DNA of 14,505 nucleotides from JAIVJN01 sp036732565 (GTDB taxonomy: Bacteria; Acidobacteriota; Vicinamibacteria; Vicinamibacterales; UBA2999), in NCBI GenBank assembly GCA_036732565.1, contig DAINCF010000142.1, positions 1 through 14,505 of the forward strand, written 5' to 3'. The notes under the pieces are model-generated. The model did not search any database. It had not been told where the DNA came from and saw only the letters and a program-made list of their open reading frames with translations. The translations under genes were made by a program, and so were the position numbers. How positions within the stretch are numbered: position 1 is the stretch's first letter; each line of letters starts with the position of its first letter. Positions 7,481 through 14,505 of this stretch are shown in pieces.

Positions 7481-8626
7481 GTGAACGTTACGAAAGCATC
7501 CCGCTACCACCAGCTTCGCCGCCGCGCGGATCTTCTCGGTACCATCGCCGCGGGCGCGCTGCTGCTCGGCGTCACGATGTCGAGCATTCCCGTGGCGCTG
7601 CGGGAGTCGGTGTTCATGGCGACGGCGACGGTCCCCGGACGATGGGCCGATGTGGTCACCGCATCGATCATCGCGGCGACGCTGTCCCTCCTCCTCGCGT
7701 TGGTCGGTCTTCCGTTCGCGTACTACCAAGGTTTCTTCATCGAGCATCGCTACAACCTGTCCACCCAGACGTTCGGGCGCTGGATGTCCGACCAGCTCAA
7801 AGCTCTCGCGCTGGGCCTGCTGTTCACGATGGCCTCGGCGGCAGTGGTCTATGGCGCCATGGGCTGGTCGCCGCGCTGGTGGTGGGCGATTGCGGCGGCC
7901 ATCTTCTCCGGCTTCCTCATCCTCCTCGTGGCATTGGCGCCGGTGGTCGTGCTGCCGCTGTTCTACAGCTTCAAGCCGCTTGACCGCCCTTCGCTCGTCG
8001 AGCGACTCCTGGCGCTGGCTCAGCGCGCCGGCGCCGATGTCGTCGGTGTGTTCGAGTGGTCGCTGAGCGGCCACACGCGCAAAGCCAACGCCGCACTGAC
8101 CGGCCTCGGGCGGACGCGGCGCATCCTGCTCTCCGATACGCTATTGGCGGACTATTCAGACGATGAGATCGAAGTGGTGCTGGCGCACGAGCTCGCGCAT
8201 CACGTCCATCGAGATCTCTGGCGCGGGGTACTGCTGCACGCGGCGCTGATGTTTGGCGGGTTCCTGCTCGCTGATGCGATCCTGTCTCGGCTGGCGGCAC
8301 CGCTCGGCCTGCGCGGCGTCGGCGATCCGGCCGGGCTGCCGTTGCTGCTGCTCGTTGGCGGCATCTGGTCGTTCGCCTCGCTGCCCATCGTCAATGCGCT
8401 CTCGCGCGCGCACGAGCGCCGCGCCGATCGCTATGCCGTCGACACGACACGCAACCCCGCGGCGTTCGTGTCCGCGATGAAACGATTGGCGCAGCAGAAT
8501 CTGGCGGAGGAGGAGCCGTCGGCGGCGGTGCAATGGCTGTTCTACTCGCACCCGCCGATCAAGGAGCGGATCGCCGCAATCGTAGGGGCGGTTCGCGAAC
8601 CGCCCCTACCGGGCTCTCACCACTAG
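7481..8626 (+). CDS. Membrane M48 (Ste24/CAAX-protease-type) zinc metalloprotease
   Basis: A 381-residue membrane metalloprotease. The N-terminal part has hydrophobic segments near 18-38, 58-80, 106-127 and 134-160 and the Ste24-type signature GFFIEHRYNLSTQTF (84-98). The zinc site is HELAH at 236-240 with the third ligand Glu312 in HERRAD (311-316). HPPIKERI near the C-terminus is also typical. Family members degrade or process membrane and envelope proteins; bacterial substrates are mostly unknown. The GTG start at 7481 fits the family N-terminus but has no clear ribosome-binding site and lies directly after a 13-bp inverted repeat, so translation may be leaderless or controlled. The last residues (VREPPLPGSHH) are encoded by the palindrome at 8582-8609, and the gene overlaps the convergent cupredoxin gene by 21 nt. 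Confidence 0.93.
   Translation: MNVTKASRYHQLRRRADLLGTIAAGALLLGVTMSSIPVALRESVFMATATVPGRWADVVTASIIAATLSLLLALVGLPFAYYQGFFIEHRYNLSTQTFGRWMSDQLKALALGLLFTMASAAVVYGAMGWSPRWWWAIAAAIFSGFLILLVALAPVVVLPLFYSFKPLDRPSLVERLLALAQRAGADVVGVFEWSLSGHTRKANAALTGLGRTRRILLSDTLLADYSDDEIEVVLAHELAHHVHRDLWRGVLLHAALMFGGFLLADAILSRLAAPLGLRGVGDPAGLPLLLLVGGIWSFASLPIVNALSRAHERRADRYAVDTTRNPAAFVSAMKRLAQQNLAEEEPSAAVQWLFYSHPPIKERIAAIVGAVREPPLPGSHH
8582..8609. repeat. Perfect 28-bp palindrome at the convergent gene ends
   Basis: The half GTAGGGGCGGTTCG (8582-8595) is followed directly by its exact reverse complement (8596-8609). It lies inside the 3' coding end of the M48 gene and contains the stop codon of the opposing cupredoxin gene (8608-8606). 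As RNA it would fold into a hairpin of about 12 bp from either strand, so it may act as a bidirectional terminator or mRNA 3' stabiliser. The form (GTAGGGGCG...CGCCCCTAC) resembles dispersed REP-like elements of bacterial genomes; that comparison is from memory. Confidence 0.9.
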
Positions 8627-8968
8627 CGTTCCGCGCATCTCCTTGCACCGCGGGTCCGCCGACATGTTGCAGTAAAACGTGAACGTGCCGGGCTGGTCGG
8701 CGCGGAACTCGAACCAGATGGTCTGATCCCTGCCGACGCGCTTGACGATGCGGTAGGCGTCGATGACGAAGCTGTAGGGTTGGTCGACGCCCCGAAGGGC
8801 CAGCTTCACGAGGTCGTCTTCGCCGACCTCGATCTTGTCGGGGGTGAAGCGAAAGTTCTCGGCGACGATCGTGAATTCCCGGCGGCTGGGCGCCCGATCT
8901 TGCGCGATGGCGACGTCGGTCGCGCCCGCGGCCAAGAGGCTCAGAACCGCAAGGATGAGTCGGCTCAT
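8606..8968 (-). CDS. Small exported cupredoxin-like protein
   Basis: A 120-residue protein starting at ATG 8968, with a signal peptide (MSRLILAVLSLLAAGATDVA, likely cut after AIAQ at residue 23). The mature part has the cupredoxin pattern: FTIVAENFRFTPDKIEV, a central strand with YSFVID (65-70), and a C-terminal loop YCNMSADPRCKEMRG (99-113). Type-1 copper proteins usually have His in the SF(V/I) strand and a Cys-His-Met loop. Here Tyr65 replaces the first His, and Cys108 or its neighbours occupy the second His region, leaving Cys100, Cys108, Met102 and Met111 as possible ligands. Copper binding is therefore uncertain. The frame extends upstream to 9043, but that adds a non-signal sequence and runs into a repeat, so 8968 is preferred. 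The stop codon lies within the 28-bp palindrome. Confidence 0.75.
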   Translation of the reverse strand: MSRLILAVLSLLAAGATDVAIAQDRAPSRREFTIVAENFRFTPDKIEVGEDDLVKLALRGVDQPYSFVIDAYRIVKRVGRDQTIWFEFRADQPGTFTFYCNMSADPRCKEMRGTLVVRAR

Positions 8969-9024
8969 CGGTGTCGATTGTACGACGACGAAGCCGCCTC
9001 GGCAGTCTGATCTGAGGCGTGTGG

Positions 9025-9115
9025 CCTGGGTCCTGGGTCCCAAGGCCGGCAGGAGCCTCGGGCCCAGGGCCTCAGCCAGATCAGGCCTCGAGCCACAGGC
9101 CTCGAGTCTCAGGCC
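9025..9115. repeat. Degenerate heptamer array between pnp and cupredoxin gene
   Basis: This noncoding stretch keeps a 7-nt phase for 13 units. It begins with two identical CCTGGGT units (9025-9038) and ends with a 14-nt direct repeat, CAGGCCTCGAGCCA / CAGGCCTCGAGTCT / CAGGCC (9082-9115). The middle is degenerate but rich in GGCC. It fills most of the 156-nt gap downstream of the pnp stop. The self-complementary AGGCCT and CTCGAG blocks could pair in RNA. Confidence 0.7.
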
Positions 9116-9124
9116 GGTGTACGC

Positions 9125-11359
<2,235 letters not shown>

Positions 11360-11371
11360 AAGAAGCCTCGA

Positions 11372-11388
11372 TGGGGTCACGTTCCCCA
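11372..11388 (-). promoter_or_regulatory. Hairpin in the rpsO-pnp intergenic region
   Basis: On the transcribed strand TGGGG (11388-11384) and CCCCA (11376-11372) flank a 7-nt loop, about 12 nt before the pnp start and just upstream of its GAGG. In other bacteria the rpsO-pnp junction holds a processing site through which PNPase represses itself. This short stem could serve such a role, but it is only 5 bp and has no T-run. Confidence 0.35.
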
Positions 11389-11413
11389 CAAACCGCGGAG
11401 AGATGGATGGGGG

Positions 11414-11683
11414 CTACTTTCTGATGCCAAGTCGTTTGATGAGCTCGGCATATCGATCTGAATCTTTGCTCTTGAGATAGTCCAGCAGCCGGCGGCGCTG
11501 GCCGACGAGCTTGAGGAGCCCGCGACGGGAGTGGTGATCCTTGGCGTGCGACTTGAAATGCTCGGTCAGGTAATTGATGCGTTCGCTGAGGATGGCCACC
11601 TGCACTTCGGGGGAGCCGGTATCGGCGTTGTGCGTTTGGTACGCGCCGATTAGTTCGGTCTTACGGTCTTTCGTCAGAGCCAC
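11414..11683 (-). CDS. rpsO: 30S ribosomal protein S15
   Basis: An 89-residue primary 16S rRNA-binding protein, exactly the usual length. It binds the central-domain three-way junction early in 30S assembly. Family landmarks are clear: DTGSPEVQVAILSERI, the KDHHSRRGLLKLVGQRRRLLDYLK block and a terminal LIKRLGIRK. The start is GTG 11683 (protein MALTKDRK), 7 nt after GGAGGT. The frame is open further upstream but the family does not extend there. Upstream are a promoter-like TAGACT and a 9-bp hairpin, which may form an S15 autoregulatory leader. truB ends 92 nt upstream and pnp follows after 54 nt. Confidence 0.97.
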   Translation of the reverse strand: MALTKDRKTELIGAYQTHNADTGSPEVQVAILSERINYLTEHFKSHAKDHHSRRGLLKLVGQRRRLLDYLKSKDSDRYAELIKRLGIRK

Positions 11684-11741
11684 GTCATACCTCCACGCAC
11701 GGCCGAGAGCGCGGACATACCGACACTCCAAGCCGCCGTAT

Positions 11742-11763
11742 GTGGCGATCAGGCGATCGCCAC
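11742..11763 (-). promoter_or_regulatory. 9-bp hairpin in rpsO leader (possible S15 autoregulatory element)
   Basis: On the transcribed strand GTGGCGATC (11763-11755) and GATCGCCAC (11750-11742) form a perfect 9-bp stem with a GCCT loop, 58 nt before the rpsO GTG. No T-run follows, so a terminator for truB is unlikely. A further ACGGC/GCCGT pairing (11739-11735 with 11703-11699) could close a second element. S15 commonly represses its own mRNA through leader structures that differ between phyla. Confidence 0.4.
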
Positions 11764-11772
11764 GAATCTTCA

Positions 11773-11802
11773 AGTCTAGCCCACAACCACCGACGGGTGC
11801 AA
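11773..11802 (-). promoter_or_regulatory. rpsO: Promoter-like element for rpsO
   Basis: TTGCAC (11802-11797), an 18-nt spacer, then TAGACT (11778-11773), overlapping the truB stop codon. The same TAGACT hexamer occurs before the M48 gene and the first permease. It would place a transcript start a few bases before the leader hairpin. Matches to the -35/-10 consensus are partial. Confidence 0.3.
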
Positions 11803-12762
11803 AGTTCCTGTAACAGCGTCTTCTAGAGCGGCGTTCCCTAGAGCGGCGTTTCCTGGAGCGGTGTCTCTCAGAGTGGTGTTTTTTTGAGCGGTGCCGGGCC
11901 GCGCCAGACCGATGAGGTGCCCGGCAGGGTCGAGAAGACGCACGATAGTGACGGTCGCGGGCAGGCCGGCGGCGAGATGCTCGGGCCCGAGCGCCTGGCC
12001 GTGCCGGGCGCGCTCGGCTCCGTCAGCTGTCAGCTGTACGGATGACAGCTCCGGCAGCAGCCCGTCCATGGGGAAGAGCACCTGCAGCGCTGCCTGGGGA
12101 CGCTCGGTCAGCGTGGCGAGGTCGACGGCCCGATCCAGGCCGAACATCCCCGCTCTGGTCCGCGTCAGCGCCGCCAGCAGCGCGTGGGTGCCGAGCGCCT
12201 GCCCCAGGTCATGTGCGAGCGACCGCACGTAGAAGCCGGCGGAGCACTCCACATGCAGCCGTAGGTCGGCGCCCTCCAGGCCCAGCAGCTCCAGTCGCGT
12301 CACCGTCACCGCGACCGGCTTGAGCGCCACCGGCGCCGCCGCGCGAGCGCGCGTGTACGCCCGCACGCCCTCGACTTTTTTTGCGGAGTGCGGTGGTGGC
12401 ACTTGCTCGAACGTGCCGCGGAACCCATCGAGCGCCGTCTCGAGCTCGGCCATGGCCGGCACTCGGCCCCGATCGCTCACGACCGCGCCGGCGGCATCGT
12501 AAGTGTCGGTGGACACACCGAAGCGGACCGTCGCGAGGTACTCCTTCTCGCGGCCACTCAGAAACTGCGCCAGGCGAGTGGCGCGGCCGAGGACCAGCGG
12601 TAGCACGCCGCTGGCGTTCGGGTCCAGCGTGCCCGTATGTCCCACCCGCGATGTGGCGAGCGCACGCCTCGCGCAGGCCACGATGTCGTGGGACGTCGGA
12701 CCGACCGGCTTGTTGATGACGAGCACCCCGTCGATGGTGGCGTCGGGGCGAAGGCGGTTCAT
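11776..12762 (-). CDS. truB: tRNA pseudouridine(55) synthase TruB
   Basis: A 328-residue enzyme that isomerises U55 in the tRNA T-loop. It carries GVLVINKPVGPTSHD at the N-terminus, the catalytic GHTGTLDPNASGVLP (41-55) with Asp47, REKEYLATVRFG, HSAKKVEGVRAY (125-136) and CSAGFYVRSLAHDLG. A weak PUA-like region follows (about 240-290). ATG 12762 overlaps the nrnA stop (ATGA), so coupling is likely. The C-terminal tail (about 292-316) is built from a 15-nt repeat, giving ALGNA-type five-residue units. The gene holds two 7-A runs, both in the register of -1 slippery heptamers: GCA AAA AAA near residue 128 and CAA AAA AAC near residue 294. The frame to TAG 11778-11776 is intact. Confidence 0.95.
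   Translation of the reverse strand: MNRLRPDATIDGVLVINKPVGPTSHDIVACARRALATSRVGHTGTLDPNASGVLPLVLGRATRLAQFLSGREKEYLATVRFGVSTDTYDAAGAVVSDRGRVPAMAELETALDGFRGTFEQVPPPHSAKKVEGVRAYTRARAAAPVALKPVAVTVTRLELLGLEGADLRLHVECSAGFYVRSLAHDLGQALGTHALLAALTRTRAGMFGLDRAVDLATLTERPQAALQVLFPMDGLLPELSSVQLTADGAERARHGQALGPEHLAAGLPATVTIVRLLDPAGHLIGLARPGTAQKNTTLRDTAPGNAALGNAALEDAVTGTLHPSVVVG
11816..11890 (-). repeat. 15-nt tandem repeat in the truB 3' end
   Basis: Five degenerate 15-nt units (boundaries 11816, 11831, 11846, 11861, 11876). The two closest, GCGTTCCCTAGAGCG and GCGTTTCCTGGAGCG on the + strand, differ at two positions. In truB they encode a five-residue periodicity (AQKNT, TLRDT, APGNA, ALGNA, ALEDA) outside the catalytic fold. 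The unit farthest upstream in truB contains the 7-A run. Confidence 0.85.
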
Positions 12763-13745
12763 CTGGCGTGCGATGCGGTCGGGACATCGGTCTGCGCGAC
12801 GGCACGCTCGAGACGATCCAGGAAGTCGGCCCGCAGATCCGTGATGTCGCCGAGCACACCGCAGCCAGACGCGTTTCTGTGGCCGCCGCCGCCAAACCCT
12901 TGGGCGATGGCACCGACGTCGACGAGGCCCTTCGAGCGCAGGCTGACGCGCCATTCGCCCGCCGCCTGTTCCTTGAAGAACGCGACCGCTTGAACCTCTT
13001 TCACGCTCAACGGGAAGTTGATCAATCCCTCGGTGTCGTCGTAGGTGCCGCCGGCCTCCTCGGCCATCTGGCGGGTCACGGCGAGCACGGCGACGCGTCC
13101 ATCCTCCCCGAGCTCCATTTCGCTGAGGACGGAGCCGAACAGCCGGACGCGGCCGAGCGTGTTGCTGTCGTAGTGCTCGCGCGCAATCCACACCGGGTCG
13201 GCGCCCGCCTCGACCATCCGTCGCGCCAGATCGAACGTCCGCGCCGTGAGGTGGGAGAAGTGAAACGACCCGGTGTCCGTGAGAATCGTCAGGTAGATAT
13301 GCGTCGCGATCTCTCGATCGAGCGGTACGCCGAGAGCGTCCACGAGCGTCGCCACCAGCTCGCCGCATGCCGCGGCCGACTCGTCGACCCAGTTGACCAC
13401 GCCGTAGCGCGCGTTGCCCGGATGATGGTCGATGTTGAGTACCGGCGATCGATCCAGGCCGTGCACACCCGTGCGGTCCAGTGTGCTGCACTCCATGATG
13501 ATCGCGGCGTCGAAGGTCTCGTCGATCGATGACGCGACGCGGATGTCGCCGACGCCAGGGAACGCCTGCAGCGACGGTGGCGCCTCGACATCCATGACGA
13601 CGATGGCTTCCTTCCCGAGGCGGCGCAGCGCGTAGGCCGCGGCCAGCGCCGATCCCACGGCGTCGCCGTCGGGCCGCTGATGCGACGACAGCACGAAACG
13701 GCGACCCGCATGGAGTCGGCTCACGATCGCGTCCAGCTCAGTCAC
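12759..13745 (-). CDS. nrnA: DHH-family bifunctional oligoribonuclease / pAp phosphatase
   Basis: A 328-residue member of the DHH/DHHA1 phosphoesterases that finish RNA decay by hydrolysing 2-5-nt nanoRNAs and dephosphorylate 3'-phosphoadenosine 5'-phosphate. Motifs: SHQRPDGDAVGS (21-32) with His22, Asp26 and Asp28; IDHHPGN (105-111) with the DHH triad 106-108; TDTGSFHFS (156-164) with Asp157; and the DHHA1 substrate loop GFGGGGHRNASG (283-294). The motif-II position, normally Asp, appears to be Glu85 (MECSTLDRTG). GTG 13745 overlaps the end of rbfA by 8 nt and the TGA overlaps the truB ATG, so the gene sits tightly in the operon. The name NrnA is by family resemblance; specificity was not tested. 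Confidence 0.92.
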   Translation of the reverse strand: MTELDAIVSRLHAGRRFVLSSHQRPDGDAVGSALAAAYALRRLGKEAIVVMDVEAPPSLQAFPGVGDIRVASSIDETFDAAIIMECSTLDRTGVHGLDRSPVLNIDHHPGNARYGVVNWVDESAAACGELVATLVDALGVPLDREIATHIYLTILTDTGSFHFSHLTARTFDLARRMVEAGADPVWIAREHYDSNTLGRVRLFGSVLSEMELGEDGRVAVLAVTRQMAEEAGGTYDDTEGLINFPLSVKEVQAVAFFKEQAAGEWRVSLRSKGLVDVGAIAQGFGGGGHRNASGCGVLGDITDLRADFLDRLERAVAQTDVPTASHAR

Positions 13746-14136
13746 CGGATTCCTTTTCCGCCGGCGGCTCCTCGGTCCGCGGACCGCGCGCCTCTTCTTC
13801 GGCTTTCAAGTCCTGCAAGATGCGCTCGATGCGATCCTGCGCGGCCACCGACTCGTCGAATTGGAACTTGATTTCGGGAACACGTCTGAGTGTCATCCGG
13901 CCGCTCAGCAGGTGCCGCAGGTAGGGCGACGCGCGCTCCAACGCCTTTGTGGTCTTCGCGCGTTCCTTCTCGTCACCCAGGATGGTCCAGTAGGCGCGGG
14001 CCAGGGACAGGTCGGCCGTGACCTTGACGCGCGTGAGCGTCACCAGCCCGACACCCGGGTCCCGTACCTCGGTGGCGAGCATCTGGCTCAGCTCCTCGCG
14101 GATCTGTTCCGCCACGCGCTCGGTGCGATGAAGCAT
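13738..14136 (-). CDS. rbfA: Ribosome-binding factor A
   Basis: A 132-residue KH-like 30S maturation factor that binds near the 16S 5' helix and is needed for late small-subunit processing and cold adaptation. It shows the family N-terminus RTERVAEQIREELSQMLATEVRDP, then VTLTRVKVTADLSLARAYW and a PYLRHLLSGRMTLRRVPEIKFQFDES block. The last 20 or so residues form an acidic, variable tail. ATG 14136 lies 12 nt after the infB stop. The end overlaps the nrnA start by 8 nt. The infB-rbfA order is conserved across bacteria. Confidence 0.97.
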   Translation of the reverse strand: MLHRTERVAEQIREELSQMLATEVRDPGVGLVTLTRVKVTADLSLARAYWTILGDEKERAKTTKALERASPYLRHLLSGRMTLRRVPEIKFQFDESVAAQDRIERILQDLKAEEEARGPRTEEPPAEKESGD

Positions 14137-14148
14137 GGTCGCGTCAGC

Positions 14149-14505
14149 TCACGCCGTGGCCGCAACCCGCTCCATGTGGAAGACTTCGATGACGTCGCCG
14201 ACCTTGACGTCGTTGAAGTTCTGGAGGCCGATGCCGCATTCGAAGCCCGATTTCACCTCGGACACGTCGTCCTTGAACCGCTTGAGGGACGCGAGCTTGC
14301 CTTCCCAGACCACGACGTTGTCGCGGAGGAGACGGGCCTGCGCATCCCCGGAGCGGGTGATGCGGCCGTCGCTGACCATACAGCCGGCAATGGTGCCGAT
14401 CTTCGGCACGCGGAAGGTCTCGCGCACCTGGGCGCTGCCGATCCGCGCTTCCTTGAACGTCGGCTCCAGCAGGCCGGTCATCGCCTTCTTGATCTCGTCG
14501 GTCAC
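14149..14505 (-). CDS. infB: Translation initiation factor IF-2, C-terminal part (5' end outside window)
   Basis: The last 119 codons (118 residues plus stop) of IF-2, covering the end of domain III into domain IV (C2), which binds the formyl-Met end of initiator tRNA. Recognisable blocks are GLLEPTFKEARIGSAQVRE, FRVPKIGTIAGCMV, WEGKLASLKRFKDDV and ECGIGLQNFNDVKVGDVIE. The frame runs off the right edge of the window without a start (the GTG at 14505 is internal), so the GTPase domain is not seen. TGA stop at 14151-14149; rbfA begins 12 nt later. Confidence 0.97.
   Translation of the reverse strand: MTDEIKKAMTGLLEPTFKEARIGSAQVRETFRVPKIGTIAGCMVSDGRITRSGDAQARLLRDNVVVWEGKLASLKRFKDDVSEVKSGFECGIGLQNFNDVKVGDVIEVFHMERVAATA

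Noticed and set aside
8969..9043. Upstream extension of the cupredoxin gene to 9043
   Set aside because: It puts a non-signal sequence ahead of a clear signal peptide and runs into the heptamer array.
11360..11389. Earlier GTG start for pnp at 11389
   Set aside because: No ribosome-binding site, it overlaps the hairpin, and the family start matches ATG 11359.
11684..11773. In-frame upstream extension of rpsO as a normal N-terminus
   Set aside because: S15 is 89 residues from GTG 11683, which has GGAGGT upstream; the extension has no family match. It matters only for the -1 frame idea.
11876..11890. Run of seven T on the + strand as an intrinsic terminator
   Set aside because: No stable hairpin precedes it in the right orientation and it lies inside truB coding sequence.
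11816..11890. 15-nt repeat considered as a CRISPR-like array
   Set aside because: The units are contiguous without spacers and encode part of TruB.

Overview
The window looks like chromosomal DNA from a GC-rich Gram-negative bacterium, most likely an Acidobacteriota member. Two long tandem MacB/FtsX-type permeases with no ATPase beside them match the ADOP (Acidobacterial duplicated orphan permease) architecture. The SMC head and the base composition fit the same phylum. The phylum call is inferred from protein recognition, not from a marker-gene search. I see no rRNA, tRNA, transposase, integrase, phage gene or CRISPR array.

Layout, left to right: (1) 1-954, + strand: 3' part of smc with an intact ATPase head and a Glu-Pro repeat in the head-proximal arm. 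(2) 985-6441, - strand: a likely operon, read right to left, of two ADOP permeases followed 27 nt later by lspA; lspA converges on smc. (3) 6542-8626, + strand: a DUF4097-like beta-repeat envelope protein, divergent from the permeases, then a membrane M48 (Ste24-type) metalloprotease. (4) 8606-8968, - strand: a small exported cupredoxin-like protein whose 3' end overlaps the protease gene inside a perfect 28-bp palindrome. (5) 9125-14505, - strand: the conserved translation and RNA-metabolism cluster infB (partial), rbfA, nrnA, truB, rpsO, pnp, in transcription order.

Right-hand cluster: initiation factor IF-2, 30S maturation factor RbfA, a DHH-family nanoRNase/pAp phosphatase, tRNA U55 pseudouridine synthase, ribosomal protein S15 and polynucleotide phosphorylase. 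rbfA-nrnA and nrnA-truB overlap by 8 and 4 nt, which suggests translational coupling. rpsO has its own promoter-like element and a hairpin leader, and a second hairpin lies between rpsO and pnp, a junction that is a control point in other bacteria. The left half carries envelope functions: lipoprotein signal peptidase, orphan permeases, a probable lipoprotein and a membrane protease.

The gene content is ordinary. What stands out is small-scale sequence structure: four short degenerate tandem arrays with different periods (9, 7, 7 and 15 nt), two of them inside conserved housekeeping genes; the palindrome shared by two converging genes; a 13-bp inverted repeat abutting the protease start; and, in the truB tail, an in-frame A AAA AAC heptamer from which a -1 shift would read without a stop into rpsO. 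I found no clearly new multi-gene system.
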